Shown here: piece after piece, positions 45,914 through 56,746 of the stretch
How the letters are laid out: every line of letters starts with the position of its first letter
Position numbering within the stretch: the stretch's first letter is position 1
Assembly: GCF_021533835.1 (NCBI RefSeq)
Contig: NZ_JAKFYQ010000002.1
Location: forward strand, 372,001 to 436,000
Source of the DNA: Synechococcus sp. Nb3U1
Lineage (GTDB): Bacteria > Cyanobacteriota > Cyanobacteriia > Thermostichales > Thermostichaceae
Direction of reading: 5' to 3'
DNA: 64,000 nt
Translations under genes and position numbers: made by a program
The notes under the pieces: generated by a model
The model's database searches: none
Seen by the model: only the letters and a program-made list of their open reading frames with translations
What the model was told of the DNA's origin: nothing

Positions 45914-46579
45914 TCAATGGATCTCGAGCACCATATTGTGCAAGGCGGCATTGACCACAAGGGTAGAGCCACAACGCTCAACTTTACCGCCATCCCAATG
46001 CATGTGTCCGCACAGATAATAACGAGGTTGGAGCTGATCCAAGAGTGGGCGCAGAGTTGGCATACGGCGGTGATACCACTTACCTGCTTCATCCAAAAGA
46101 CCCCGTGGTGGAGCATGGGTAATCAGCAGGTCAATCGGGTGGGGAGGTTGTTCAAAAAGGGTCAGCAGTTCTTGTAAATGGCTGGAGGTGAGTTGCCAGC
46201 CCCAACCGCAGGGAGGGGTCCAGGGTACAGCCAGAACCCGTAACCCCATCCATTCAAAACAGCAGGACTCCGTGATGGCCCGCCCACAAATTCCAGCCAG
46301 AGGCGCCAGAACGGGAGCTGTCGGATCATGGTTGCCCGGCAGAAAAAGCCAGGGCTTCTTAAATCGATCCACAGTCTTTAGAAAGGATTGCAGATGCTCA
46401 ACTTCCGCTCCGGCTGCTGGATGAAACCCCTGAGTTGCTTTGCGAGAGGGTTTTCCAGCCTTCGAACAAAAATCGCCACAATTAATGTAAGCATCTACCT
46501 GGGGCAAATGAGCCAGTGCCTGCTGGATCAGCTTGGGGCTGCCGTGGTAGTCGGATCCCAGAAGAAGTTTGATCCCCAT
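45914..46579 (-). CDS. Calcineurin-like metallophosphoesterase
   Basis: The 221-residue protein has the metallophosphatase pattern: GSDYHGSPKLI, NCGDFC, LPGNHDPTAPVLAPL, LLITHAPPRG and CGHMHWDG. All metal ligands are present. Substrates may be phosphodiesters or phosphoproteins; unknown. The start at ATG 46579 begins MGIKLLLGSD, with the upstream frame being spacer. It is a monocistronic minus-strand gene; a 13-base direct repeat lies near its start (46587-46599). Confidence 0.82.
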   Translation of the reverse strand: MGIKLLLGSDYHGSPKLIQQALAHLPQVDAYINCGDFCSKAGKPSRKATQGFHPAAGAEVEHLQSFLKTVDRFKKPWLFLPGNHDPTAPVLAPLAGICGRAITESCCFEWMGLRVLAVPWTPPCGWGWQLTSSHLQELLTLFEQPPHPIDLLITHAPPRGLLDEAGKWYHRRMPTLRPLLDQLQPRYYLCGHMHWDGGKVERCGSTLVVNAALHNMVLEIH

Positions 46580-46586
46580 GTTACTA

Positions 46587-46599
46587 AACTGAGTGCAAC
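46587..46599. repeat. 13-bp direct repeat, first copy
   Basis: AACTGAGTGCAAC recurs at 46695-46707 in the same spacer, 108 bases apart. The copies lie upstream of the metallophosphoesterase gene. Confidence 0.6.
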
Positions 46600-46861
46600 C
46601 AACTTGTGATATGAGCACTGGGAAATAGCCCACGCACACCGCAGTGTAACCTACAGCTCTTTTGCGAGTTTGCTACAACAGCGCTTGTGCCCCTAACTGA
46701 GTGCAACAGAGCTCTCGGAATTAACAGGTTTGGGTTTGGCTGTTTTGGTGACTCTTGCGGGCGGCTGGTTCTGGGAAGTCATGAGATTGTGCTCATCACC
46801 AGACTGGATGTACAGGCAACCGATTCCGACAGGGATCCCCTATAAAATCCATCAACCAGCC

Positions 46862-47602
46862 CTACGACGGCAAACTCCCTTCCCGCTCAGCCAACACTGG
46901 AGGACGATCCTGTCCGGTCGCAAACCAGTTCTGTAACCTATCCCATTCGATCTGGTTATAGCCATCCACCACCCAGTTGGCCCGCCGCTGCAACATATGC
47001 AAAGGAAGGAGGGTGGCCACGGCCAGCGTCGGGATCCCTGCCGAACGGGCCGCTCGGATGCCAGGATAGGTGGCTTCAATGCTCAAGCACTCACCAGCCT
47101 GCAACCCCATTCGCTCCAAAAGCAGCCGATGTAAATACCCAGGAGACTCCAGCGGATCCCCTTCATCCCCTGTGACCACAGAGGAGAAATAGTGCTCTAA
47201 GGGGCAGCGTCCCAGCACATAGTTGACCTCTGCCGCAGATTGCCCACATATCAACCCAACAGGCAACTGCAGCCGTCCCAGTTTCTCCAGGGTCTCCACC
47301 AACCGTGGGATCAGGGGCAATTGCGTTTGCGTCTCCAAGGCCTGCTGATAGTAAAGGACCTTGCGCTCCACCAGATCTTTCAGTTGCTTGGGGTTGAGCA
47401 CCCGTCCTTGATCACCCCAAAGGCTGCGCAGGCGTTCTCGATCCGGTTGACCCAGATATTGCAGCCGGTAGAGCTCTTTCTGATTCAGATCCCAGGGGCG
47501 CAGGTTCTCTTCCACCAACAATCGGTTGATCGCCTCTAGGTGTAGCCCCTCATCGTCGGCCACAACCCCACTCCAGCTCAGTATCACCCCTTGCAGTGCC
47601 AT
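46862..47602 (-). CDS. HAD-superfamily protein with degenerate catalytic motifs
   Basis: The 246-residue fold is that of beta-phosphoglucomutase-like HAD hydrolases: a core plus helical cap (RLRSLWGDQGRVL). Motif I, usually DxDGxxxD, reads SWSGVVAD, with Ser9 and Ser11 for the two catalytic aspartates. Motif II is VGLICGQS, motif III lacks a lysine (GDPLESPGYL) and motif IV reads CLSIEATYPG with Ala replacing Asp. All four active-site groups are altered, so no phosphatase activity is expected. It is a member of the Gph/beta-PGM family whose role may be regulatory. Alone on the minus strand. Confidence 0.78.
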   Translation of the reverse strand: MALQGVILSWSGVVADDEGLHLEAINRLLVEENLRPWDLNQKELYRLQYLGQPDRERLRSLWGDQGRVLNPKQLKDLVERKVLYYQQALETQTQLPLIPRLVETLEKLGRLQLPVGLICGQSAAEVNYVLGRCPLEHYFSSVVTGDEGDPLESPGYLHRLLLERMGLQAGECLSIEATYPGIRAARSAGIPTLAVATLLPLHMLQRRANWVVDGYNQIEWDRLQNWFATGQDRPPVLAEREGSLPS

Positions 47603-47725
47603 ATTGGCGACGACTACTCCAATGCCTCCCCGATTGCCAGCGCTCCCTCAGTCTCGCTAAGCGAGGTGCGTAGCACCATCAAAACAGATCCTAGCGGTAT
47701 CAGCAGGGGCTTGAGGGGCAAGAGG

Positions 47726-48721
47726 TTAGGCGGCGCGTATAGGTGGGGCCATGAAACTGGGGGGGATCGACTCGGGAATGCAGGTTTGCAGAATCCTGTC
47801 GATGGTTGCCATCGCCGCGGCATCCAACGACCAGCCCCACAGCCCGGACACCGCATCCAGATGATAGGGTTTGCGCGCCCCCCACAAGGCCACACTCACC
47901 CCTGGACGATCCAACATCCAGCGCACCGCCAGCTGAGGTAGGGTCTTGCCGTAGTGGTTCTGAGCAAACTGAGTTAGCTCTGCTGCTGCCTTCAGGTACT
48001 GAGAATAACGGGGTTCAGTGAATTTTGGATCGATCCCGGAGCGCATATCCTCCGCAGCAAAGGTGGTCTCTTTACTCATCCGCCCACTCAGCAGACCCCG
48101 ACACAGGGAGCTATACATCAGCGTGTGAATGCCATTTTGCTGACAGTAGGGCAAGACATCCGCCTCGATATCCCGTTCAAACAGGTTGTAGGGCGGTTGA
48201 GCGGTGTGCAGGGGGGCCACCTGACGGAAGCGAGCCATTTGTGCAGGCGAAAAATTGCTCACCCCAATAGCGCGGATTTTCCCCTGCTTGAGCAACTGCT
48301 CCAGAAAAGCGGCGGTTTCCTCAATCGGCTCCACCGGATCCGGCCAGTGAATTTGGTAGAGATCGATGACATCGGTTTGCAAGCGACGTAGAGAGTCTTC
48401 CAGCTCCTGGGCAAGGCGAGGCAGGCTGGAGTTGCGCACCACTTTGTTATTGAACCAATCCAACCCAGCTTTGGTGGCGATGATCACCTGATCGCGGCGA
48501 CCGGAGTCTTTGATCGCTTGCCCAACCACTTCTTCCGAAAGGCCAAGTCCGTAAATAGGGGCAGTGTCAAGGGTGGTAATGTCCAGGTCAATCGCTTTGC
48601 GAACCGTGGTGTAAGAATCCTGTCGGTCGGAAGGCCCCCACCAACCGCCGCCAATCGCCCAAGTACCCAACCCGACGCGGCTCAACCGGAGCCCCGTATC
48701 CGCAAGCGTCACAAACTCCAT
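47726..48721 (-). CDS. Aldo/keto reductase
   Basis: The 331-residue TIM-barrel enzyme reduces aldehydes or ketones with NADPH. The catalytic tetrad is visible: Asp52 and Tyr57 in DTAPIYG, Lys84 in IATKAG and His125 in QIHWPD. Family strings GVSNFSPAQMARF and LRRLQTDVIDLYQIH are present. The substrate is unknown. A 14-base palindrome (48840-48853) lies about 120 bases upstream of its start. Confidence 0.87.
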   Translation of the reverse strand: MEFVTLADTGLRLSRVGLGTWAIGGGWWGPSDRQDSYTTVRKAIDLDITTLDTAPIYGLGLSEEVVGQAIKDSGRRDQVIIATKAGLDWFNNKVVRNSSLPRLAQELEDSLRRLQTDVIDLYQIHWPDPVEPIEETAAFLEQLLKQGKIRAIGVSNFSPAQMARFRQVAPLHTAQPPYNLFERDIEADVLPYCQQNGIHTLMYSSLCRGLLSGRMSKETTFAAEDMRSGIDPKFTEPRYSQYLKAAAELTQFAQNHYGKTLPQLAVRWMLDRPGVSVALWGARKPYHLDAVSGLWGWSLDAAAMATIDRILQTCIPESIPPSFMAPPIRAA

Positions 48722-48839
48722 CCCTGCACCTCTCCAAATACCTGATCGAACCTACCTCCCGAGACTCTCCCAGCGTTAGGACACGAAAAGCTTGCAATTA
48801 TTTGCCCCTTACTGTGGCAGGGGATCCCCTGGAAAAATT

Positions 48840-48853
48840 GTAGCATATGCTAC
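48840..48853. promoter_or_regulatory. 14-bp perfect palindrome GTAGCATATGCTAC
   Basis: The palindrome is framed by AAAAATT on the left and TTTTT on the right, in the spacer between the divergent aldo/keto reductase and exported-protein genes. It may be a repressor operator or a weak bidirectional terminator-like hairpin. Confidence 0.3.
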
Positions 48854-49009
48854 TTTTTCTTGGTTACGGCAAAGAGGGTTGCGCAAATACTCCAGACAGT
48901 TGGCCTTGGCTGGAAGGAGATGACAGGCTTTTTACTCTGCTTCTGAGGGGAACTGGGTCGATAGGATCAGATTCAAGATGTATAACTGACCACTTCAAGG
49001 AATTGCCCG

Positions 49010-49519
49010 ATGAAGTCCTCTTCTATCTGTGTTCTTTTCGGTTGCGTGGGTGTGCTGTTGCTCACGGGATCTGTTGCTCAGGCGCAGGTGATCACCCCTA
49101 TTTTCCCTGAAACTTCACCAGCACCTATACCTGCTGAACCCTTGCTCCCCAGCCAGGATATTCCCACTTTGCCAATTGTGCCGGATGCTCAACCCTTGCC
49201 CGTCACGCCGGGCAGCACCCGTCCTTTACCTAGAGGTAGCTTTGAAGAGATCAGCCGATACTTTCGGGATCTGAACCGGGCCAAAAACCTGGCTCGCCAG
49301 ACTGCCGAGATCGCTAATGGGGGCTTGCAAAATTATCGTGCCGAAGCCTCGATGCACGGGGCAGCCATAGATTCCCCTTTTGAAGAGTTTGAGGACTATT
49401 GGATCTTCACCTTTCGAGGTGGGGAACCCGGCTTTGTGCAGCCCAGCATTGAAAGTCAGGTGCGGGTAGAGAGAGGTAGCTTCCAAACCACCCTGCTCTA
49501 CAACGGCCCTTTGCGCTAG
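49010..49519 (+). CDS. Exported protein of unknown function
   Basis: The 169-residue product has a clean Sec signal peptide: MKSSSICVLFGCVGVLLLTG then SVAQA-QV, with likely cleavage after AQA near residue 25. The next 60 residues are Pro/Leu/Ile-rich (PIFPETSPAPIP, PLPVTPGS). The folded end starts at EEISRYFRDLNRAKNLARQ and contains DSPFEEFEDYWIFTFRGG. I recognise no family. AAGGA sits nine bases before the ATG. It precedes pyrG by 60 bases on the same strand. Confidence 0.7.
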   Translation: MKSSSICVLFGCVGVLLLTGSVAQAQVITPIFPETSPAPIPAEPLLPSQDIPTLPIVPDAQPLPVTPGSTRPLPRGSFEEISRYFRDLNRAKNLARQTAEIANGGLQNYRAEASMHGAAIDSPFEEFEDYWIFTFRGGEPGFVQPSIESQVRVERGSFQTTLLYNGPLR

Positions 49520-51214
<1,695 letters not shown>

Positions 51215-51233
51215 ACCATCAGCTAAGCAACTA

Positions 51234-51986
51234 CTAGACGAACATAGGGATCCTTATGCCGGCCAGAGCTTCCATCAGGGCCCGCACCTGAGCCACCATG
51301 GCCACTTCGTCCTGAAGTTGGTTGATCGCCTTACCCACACCCACACCAGAGGCACCTGCCCCAATCGCCATCGGCACAGTTACCGTCGAGAGGCCGGAAG
51401 CACAAATCACAGGGATGGAAACCACACGGCTAATTTCGTAGGCGGCAGCCAGAGTGGGGGCAGCTTTTTCGATCAAGCCCAGGGAGCCACCGTGCAGTGG
51501 TTCAGCACTGGTTCCCCCCTCGGTTTGGATCAGGTCTGCCCCTAGGTCTTCCAATTTCTCGGCCAACTCTGCCTGCTGATCGAGGGGCAGCGTATGGGGA
51601 ACCGTGACTGACAGGAGGGTACGAGGCAGGAGAGCACGGGTTTGTCGGGTCAACTCCAGCACCTCTTCAGGGGAGAAGACGCGTCCGGAGTCATAAAAAC
51701 TGTCGTAGTTGCCGATCTCTGCCGCTGTCGCTCCGGCGTGAACGGCTGCGGCCAACTGTTGCGGATCCACTGCTGAAACACAAATGGGTAGCTCAACCTG
51801 AGCTCGTACCTGCTGAACCAATTCAGGACTGGCGGCAATATCCACCCAAGTGGCCCTTCCCTCTTGGGCAGCACGAGTAATTTTCAAGACTGAAGGCAGG
51901 TGAAAATTTTGCAGGCCACTGATCACCTTGAGTGCCCGTCGTTGGGCCAGGGCATCGAAGAGGGCAGAGTTTGGGGCGGTGGTCAT
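51234..51986 (-). CDS. ycf23: Ycf23 family protein (DUF561)
   Basis: Ycf23 is a TIM-barrel-like protein found in cyanobacteria and plastids, of unresolved function. The 250-residue product has RALKVISGLQNFHLPSVLKI, AAEIGNYDSFYDSG, TVPHTLPLDQQAELAEKLE and DLIQTEGGTS, which match the family. Its start shows no overlap with neighbours; the gene is convergent with pyrG. Confidence 0.85.
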   Translation of the reverse strand: MTTAPNSALFDALAQRRALKVISGLQNFHLPSVLKITRAAQEGRATWVDIAASPELVQQVRAQVELPICVSAVDPQQLAAAVHAGATAAEIGNYDSFYDSGRVFSPEEVLELTRQTRALLPRTLLSVTVPHTLPLDQQAELAEKLEDLGADLIQTEGGTSAEPLHGGSLGLIEKAAPTLAAAYEISRVVSIPVICASGLSTVTVPMAIGAGASGVGVGKAINQLQDEVAMVAQVRALMEALAGIRIPMFV

Positions 51987-52120
51987 GGGTCGTCAGCTCT
52001 TTATGAGTATTCTTTGTAGGTATTGCCTAGGGGCACACAGCACTCTGCTCAGTCTAAAAGTTTTGCCAGAATCCCACAAGGGATCCTTATTAAAATAGGG
52101 ATCCCATCTGGAATGCCACC

Positions 52121-53020
52121 ATGTATCGTTCCCCCGTCCCGTTTCTGGGCTTGCCTGAACTGGATCCTGAGGCTGCCCAAGCGATTCTGCTGCCTGTCCC
52201 CTACGAGGCCACCACCTCCTATGGCAAGGGTACGGCCAAAGGCCCACAAGCGCTCTTGGAGGCTTCTGCTTATGTGGAAATCTACGACGAGGTGCGGGAT
52301 CGAGAGCCGGCTCTGCATCCTGACTCGCCGACGGAGATCTCCCGCTACTGGACTGCCCCTGCTGTAGAGTTTACGGATCCCCATGAACCGGCAATGGCGG
52401 AAATTCAGCGGCGGGCAGCTGAGTGGGTCAAGCCGGGTCAATTCTTGCTGTCTATAGGGGGGGAACACTCTATCACCGGCCCCCTGATTGCTGCGCATGT
52501 GCCCCATTACCCGGAGCTGCACGTGTTGCAAATCGATGCCCACTGCGACCTGAGAAACAGCTATGAGGGATCCCGCTATTCCCATGCTTCCGCCATGGCC
52601 CGTGTGGTGGAGCAGGTGGATAACCGCCTTACCCAGGTGGGGATCCGCTCCATTTGTGCCGAAGATCGCCAAGCGATACGCGAGCGCCGTCTCCACACCT
52701 TTTTTGCCCACAGTTTGCAGAGCAAGCCCCCGCACCAATGGATTCAGGAGGTAATCGCTACCCTCGGCCCGCAGGTGTACCTGACGGTGGATGTGGATGG
52801 GTTGGATCCCGCGGTGGTTCCAGCTACCGGTACGCCGGAACCCGGTGGCTTGGGTTGGTGGGAAACCCTAGAGCTGATCCGCGCTTTGGGTCAACAACGG
52901 CAGATTGTCGGGGCGGATGTGGTGGAGCTATCGGTAACCGGGGAGCAAGAAACCGATCGGCGCAGTGCCTTCACCGTAGCCAAGCTCACCTATCAGATCC
53001 TGGCAGCAGCGCTGGGATGA
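52121..53020 (+). CDS. speB: Agmatinase / ureohydrolase
   Basis: SpeB hydrolyses agmatine to putrescine and urea. The binuclear Mn site is visible: LSIGGEHSITGP, QIDAHCDLRNSYEG, YSHASAMA and DVDGLDPAVVPATGTPEPGG. 299 residues. Cyanobacterial homologues also include guanidine hydrolases in the same family, so the substrate may not be agmatine. The ATG has no strong ribosome site. Confidence 0.85.
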   Translation: MYRSPVPFLGLPELDPEAAQAILLPVPYEATTSYGKGTAKGPQALLEASAYVEIYDEVRDREPALHPDSPTEISRYWTAPAVEFTDPHEPAMAEIQRRAAEWVKPGQFLLSIGGEHSITGPLIAAHVPHYPELHVLQIDAHCDLRNSYEGSRYSHASAMARVVEQVDNRLTQVGIRSICAEDRQAIRERRLHTFFAHSLQSKPPHQWIQEVIATLGPQVYLTVDVDGLDPAVVPATGTPEPGGLGWWETLELIRALGQQRQIVGADVVELSVTGEQETDRRSAFTVAKLTYQILAAALG

Positions 53021-53123
53021 ACCCTCTGCCTGGGTTAAGCTCAAAAAGGTTTCGGCGAGGGATCCAACCTTGGATCCCAATTCCTGACCCTTCTGTTCCG
53101 TGTGTTGTCTTGGTGGCACTCCT

Positions 53124-53990
53124 GTGAAATCGGCTCATCCCCGTCGTCCCAATTTTGATCCTTCCACCCTGTCCTGGATCCCGTTGGTGGGCGGGGCACT
53201 GGTGTTAATCCTTTTGGCTACTGTGCTGCAGTGCCTGCTGGTGGTACCTGCTGGTGCGCGGGCTGTGGTGTTCAACTCGCTGACGGGCCTCAAACTACAA
53301 CCTTTGGGGGAAGGGCTGCACCTGTTGCTGCCGGTGATAGAAACGCCGATCCTTTACGATGTGCGTACCCAAACCTACACCATGGCCTCTCAACGCTCTG
53401 AGAGCCAATCTTTGGGAGATGATGCCCTGAAGGTGCTGAGTGCCGACGGCCAGCAGATTACTCTCGATGTGTCGGTGCGCTTCCGGCTGGATCCGGCCAA
53501 GGTTTCCCACCTGCACCAAACCATCGGCCCCTCCTATGTGGACAAAGTGATCCGTCCGGAGGTGCGTACCGTGATGCGCAACGAACTGGCCCTGCACCGA
53601 GCCATCGCCGTCTTTTCAGAAGAGCGAGAAGAGATCCAAGAGAATGTCGAGCAGCAACTCTCCAGCATCTTTGCCGAGAACGACCTGATCCTACAAAACG
53701 TGCTCCTGCGCAATGTCCGTTTTTCTGACCAGTTCCAAACCGCCATTGAACAAAAGCAAATCGCTGAGCAAGAAAAAGAGCGGGAACGCTTCTTGGTGGA
53801 AAAAGCTGAGCTAGAAAAGCAACGGGTAGTGGTGCTCGCGGAAGGAGAAGCCCAGTCCATTCAATTGCAAGGGGAAGCCCTGAAGCAAAACCCAGAGGTG
53901 GTGCAATTGGACTACGTGCGCAAATTGGCTCCTGGTACCCGCGCCATCATTTCCCGGCCGGAAGTGCTCACGGATCCGTTGAAGCGGTAA
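53124..53990 (+). CDS. SPFH/prohibitin-family membrane protein
   Basis: The 288-residue protein has one hydrophobic N-terminal helix (residues about 20-42, LVGGALVLILLATVLQCLLVV) and an SPFH domain: PAGARAVVFNSLTGLKLQPLGEGLH, SADGQQITLDVSVRFRL and a long coiled-coil from LRNVRFSDQFQTAIEQKQIAEQEKE. Prohibitins form ring-like membrane scaffolds; in cyanobacteria they occur in thylakoid and plasma membranes. GTG 53124 is my start; GTG 53100 is possible. It takes the position in front of pipY where other cyanobacteria have pipX. Confidence 0.85.
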   Translation: MKSAHPRRPNFDPSTLSWIPLVGGALVLILLATVLQCLLVVPAGARAVVFNSLTGLKLQPLGEGLHLLLPVIETPILYDVRTQTYTMASQRSESQSLGDDALKVLSADGQQITLDVSVRFRLDPAKVSHLHQTIGPSYVDKVIRPEVRTVMRNELALHRAIAVFSEEREEIQENVEQQLSSIFAENDLILQNVLLRNVRFSDQFQTAIEQKQIAEQEKERERFLVEKAELEKQRVVVLAEGEAQSIQLQGEALKQNPEVVQLDYVRKLAPGTRAIISRPEVLTDPLKR

Positions 53991-54028
53991 CCCCAGTTTT
54001 TCTCTCCCCCTTTTTGGCGGGAATCCCT

Positions 54029-54736
54029 ATGGTTTCGATGCCACTGCCCACCTCCTCGGTCAATGAGCCCCTGATTCACAGCCGCATCCAGACGGTACGG
54101 GAGCGGATCCCTGCTCATGTGGAGATCATGGCGGTGAGCAAAGGCTACAGTGCCGACCACATTCGCGCTGCCTATCAAGCCGGGATCCGACACTTTGGGG
54201 AAAGCCGTGTCCAGGAGGCCAGGCAAAAACAAGCGGAACTCCAAGACCTGTCGGATATCATCTGGCACTTGATCGGGCATTTGCAAACCAACAAGGTCAA
54301 ACCCGCTCTCAAACAATTTGCCTGGATTGACAGCGTCGATAGCCTGCGCCTAGCCAAGTTGCTCAACCAAAAAGCCTGGGAACTGCAGCTCTCCCCCAAG
54401 CTGTGCCTACAGGTGAAGCTGGCCCCCGATCCTAACAAATCCGGCTGGTCGATTGCGGAGCTGCTGCAAAGCCTGCCCCAACTGGATCAGCTGCTGCAGG
54501 TGCAAATATCCGGCCTAATGACCATTCTGCCCCTAGGGCTCGACTCAGAAGCCGCCCTAGAGCTGTTTCGCAAACTAGTGGAGCTGGCGGATCACATTCA
54601 GCGTAGTGGCTACGAGCACCTTAACCTGCAAACCCTCTCCATGGGCATGTCGGATGATTACCCTCTGGCGGTGGAGGCAGGATCTAACTTGATTCGGCTA
54701 GGGCGCTCTTTGTTTGCAGATGCTGACCTAAAATAG
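54029..54736 (+). CDS. pipY: PipY / YggS-type PLP-binding protein
   Basis: PipY (YggS, PROSC) controls PLP and amino-acid homeostasis. The 235-residue protein has AVSKGYSADHIRAAYQAG with the PLP lysine, FGESRVQEARQKQ, IWHLIGHLQTNKVK and SMGMSDDYPLAVEAGSNLIRLGRSL. I start at ATG 54029; a TTG at 54014 opens the frame. It is followed by sepF and proC, the conserved order, but pipX is missing. Confidence 0.9.
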   Translation: MVSMPLPTSSVNEPLIHSRIQTVRERIPAHVEIMAVSKGYSADHIRAAYQAGIRHFGESRVQEARQKQAELQDLSDIIWHLIGHLQTNKVKPALKQFAWIDSVDSLRLAKLLNQKAWELQLSPKLCLQVKLAPDPNKSGWSIAELLQSLPQLDQLLQVQISGLMTILPLGLDSEAALELFRKLVELADHIQRSGYEHLNLQTLSMGMSDDYPLAVEAGSNLIRLGRSLFADADLK

Positions 54737-55222
54737 ACAAGCTTCCATAAAGACGTTAAACTGCTGTTAAATTTATGTTAAGCTTCGTCACCCTGGAACG
54801 GCCTTTTCGGGGTATTTTCAGGGCTAGCCTGGGGCTTGACCCGGCCCAAGGCTAGCAAAAATGGGGGGATCCCGCCTGAATTTCGATCTCTTGGGAGAAT
54901 TTCAGGGGAATTTGCAATCATTTGCGGCACTTCCGTTAATATGTGTTCAACCTGGGTAAAGTTAGGAGACTGCTTCTTAAGAGCACCTTGTTGGCCGATA
55001 GGATGACATTTTCGTTTCTCCTGGGTACACTCTATTCGTTAAAGCCAATGGGATGCCGTTAACAGACGTTAGCCCCCAGCTGCGGCGATTTTTTAAACAA
55101 ACCCTGTCTCAAACTCTTGAAATACTTTATTTAGGATCTGCCTGCGGGCCAAGAGATCTGTTGCTCAAGAGCTTGAACCATGTGCCTGGCGTGAACCATA
55201 ACCTGTAGTGAGGATGTGTGTG
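54737..55222. other. Long non-coding spacer before sepF
   Basis: About 485 bases without a gene. It contains three GAATTTC-like strings near 54880-54915 and an AT-richer block near 55080. A promoter for sepF is expected here but none could be assigned with confidence. Confidence 0.5.
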
Positions 55223-55882
55223 ATGACTGTGAATGGAATCTGGAGCAGGGTAAGAGATTTTGTGGGTCTGACGGATCCCGTGGATGGCTTGGAAGAGTAC
55301 TCTGATATGGAAGGTCGGGATGATTTCCGGCAGCTCTATGAGGGGCATCATTCCGCGCCAGTTACTCCAGTCGAAGAAGAGGAAGCAGATTCTTTCCCCC
55401 GCGGACGGCGGCAACGGGCAGTAGAAACGTCAGACAGTTCTCTCAGTCGGGAAGAGTCTCGTGGGCATCGGCGCAGTCAACATCGGGAGCGGGGATTAGG
55501 GGGCAGTATGGGCAGCAATGTGATCGGATTGCCGAGTGTAAGCCAACCCACCAGTGAGGTGGTGGTGATCGAGCCGCGCAGCTTTGACGAAATGGCCCAG
55601 GTGGTGCAACACCTGCGGGATCGCAAGACGGTGATCATGAATCTGACCCTGATGGATCCCGCCGATGCTCAGCGTTCTGTGGATTTTGTAGCCGGTGGCA
55701 CTTATGCTATCGATGGCCATCAGGAGCGTATTGGCGAAAACATTTTTTTGTTCACCCCTAGCACCGTGACGGTTTCGACCCCCGGTAGCCAGATGGGACA
55801 ACCCCTACAGCGGCCCCTGCAAAGCCCCGCTCCCCTCTGGTCCAGCAGCTATGACAATTTGCAGGCGGTCGGCCAACACTAA
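55223..55882 (+). CDS. sepF: Cell division protein SepF
   Basis: SepF binds FtsZ and the membrane and aligns the division ring. The 219-residue protein has the short amphipathic N-terminus [16 protein letters not shown], a charged, disordered middle (residues about 30-95) and the SepF core with [20 protein letters not shown] and [19 protein letters not shown], ending [13 protein letters not shown] lies nine bases before the ATG. Conserved neighbour of pipY and proC. Confidence 0.93.
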   Translation: MTVNGIWSRVRDFVGLTDPVDGLEEYSDMEGRDDFRQLYEGHHSAPVTPVEEEEADSFPRGRRQRAVETSDSSLSREESRGHRRSQHRERGLGGSMGSNVIGLPSVSQPTSEVVVIEPRSFDEMAQVVQHLRDRKTVIMNLTLMDPADAQRSVDFVAGGTYAIDGHQERIGENIFLFTPSTVTVSTPGSQMGQPLQRPLQSPAPLWSSSYDNLQAVGQH

Positions 55883-55942
55883 GTCGGGTTGAGAACCGGA
55901 TCGGTGAAGTTTATATAGTCCCCTTTCTACTCCGGTTCAGGC

Positions 55943-56746
55943 ATGGAGCAACCTTTCCTTAGTGTCATCGGCGGTGGTGCCATGGGATCTGCTCTGTTGC
56001 GCCGCTGGGTGGGTTCAGGCGTTTGCCCTCCAGACCAGATTGGCTTGCGAGAGCCGGATTCGGTGCGGGCCTCCGCGTTGCAAAAGGAATTGGGCATCCG
56101 TCTTCTCTCGGATCTTGCCCAAGCGGGGGAGGCCAAGATTTTATTTTTGGCGGTTAAACCGCAGGTTTTTGCCACGGTTGTGGCGGAGATGGGCCAACTG
56201 ACCACCCCGGAGCTGGTGATCTCGATCATGGCCGGGATCCCTTTGGAGCAGTTGCAGCAGGCTTTCCCCAAGCAGATGGTGGTGCGCACGATGCCCAACA
56301 CTCCCGCTTTGGTGGGGGCTGGCATGACGGCGATCAGCTATGGAACGGGCATTACGCCTACCCAAGTGGAGCAGGTGGAGAAGCTGTTTCGGGCTGTGGG
56401 AGAGGTGGTTACGGTTTCTGAGAACCACATGGATGCGGTGACTGCCCTTTCCGGTTCCGGGCCAGGGTATGTGGCGGTGATCTTGGAAGCCTTGATCGAC
56501 GGCGGAGTACGCGTCGGCTTGCCCCGCCCGATTGCCACCCAACTGGCTCTGCAGACGTTGTCCGGTACGGCGGCTCTATTGCAGCAGGAACAACTCCACC
56601 CCGCCCTTTTGAAAGATCGCGTCACCAGCCCGGGTGGCACCACCATTGCCGGGATCGATGCCCTTGAACAGGCGGGTGTGCGTGGGGCGTTGATGCAAGC
56701 GGTTCAGGCTGCCTATGAGCGCTCCTGCCAGTTGCGGGGATCCTAA
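55943..56746 (+). CDS. proC: Pyrroline-5-carboxylate reductase
   Basis: ProC makes proline from pyrroline-5-carboxylate with NADPH. The 267-residue protein has the dinucleotide start FLSVIGGGAMGSALL, FLAVKPQVFATV, RTMPNTPALVGAGMTAIS and the C-terminal domain LSGSGPGYVAVILEALIDGG and KDRVTSPGGTTIAG. It shares a CTAA stop overlap with the convergent NDH-2 gene. Confidence 0.96.
   Translation: MEQPFLSVIGGGAMGSALLRRWVGSGVCPPDQIGLREPDSVRASALQKELGIRLLSDLAQAGEAKILFLAVKPQVFATVVAEMGQLTTPELVISIMAGIPLEQLQQAFPKQMVVRTMPNTPALVGAGMTAISYGTGITPTQVEQVEKLFRAVGEVVTVSENHMDAVTALSGSGPGYVAVILEALIDGGVRVGLPRPIATQLALQTLSGTAALLQQEQLHPALLKDRVTSPGGTTIAGIDALEQAGVRGALMQAVQAAYERSCQLRGS

Noticed and set aside
48847-49110. 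87-codon frame before the exported protein
   Set aside because: It overlaps the signal-peptide gene in another frame and has no family resemblance.
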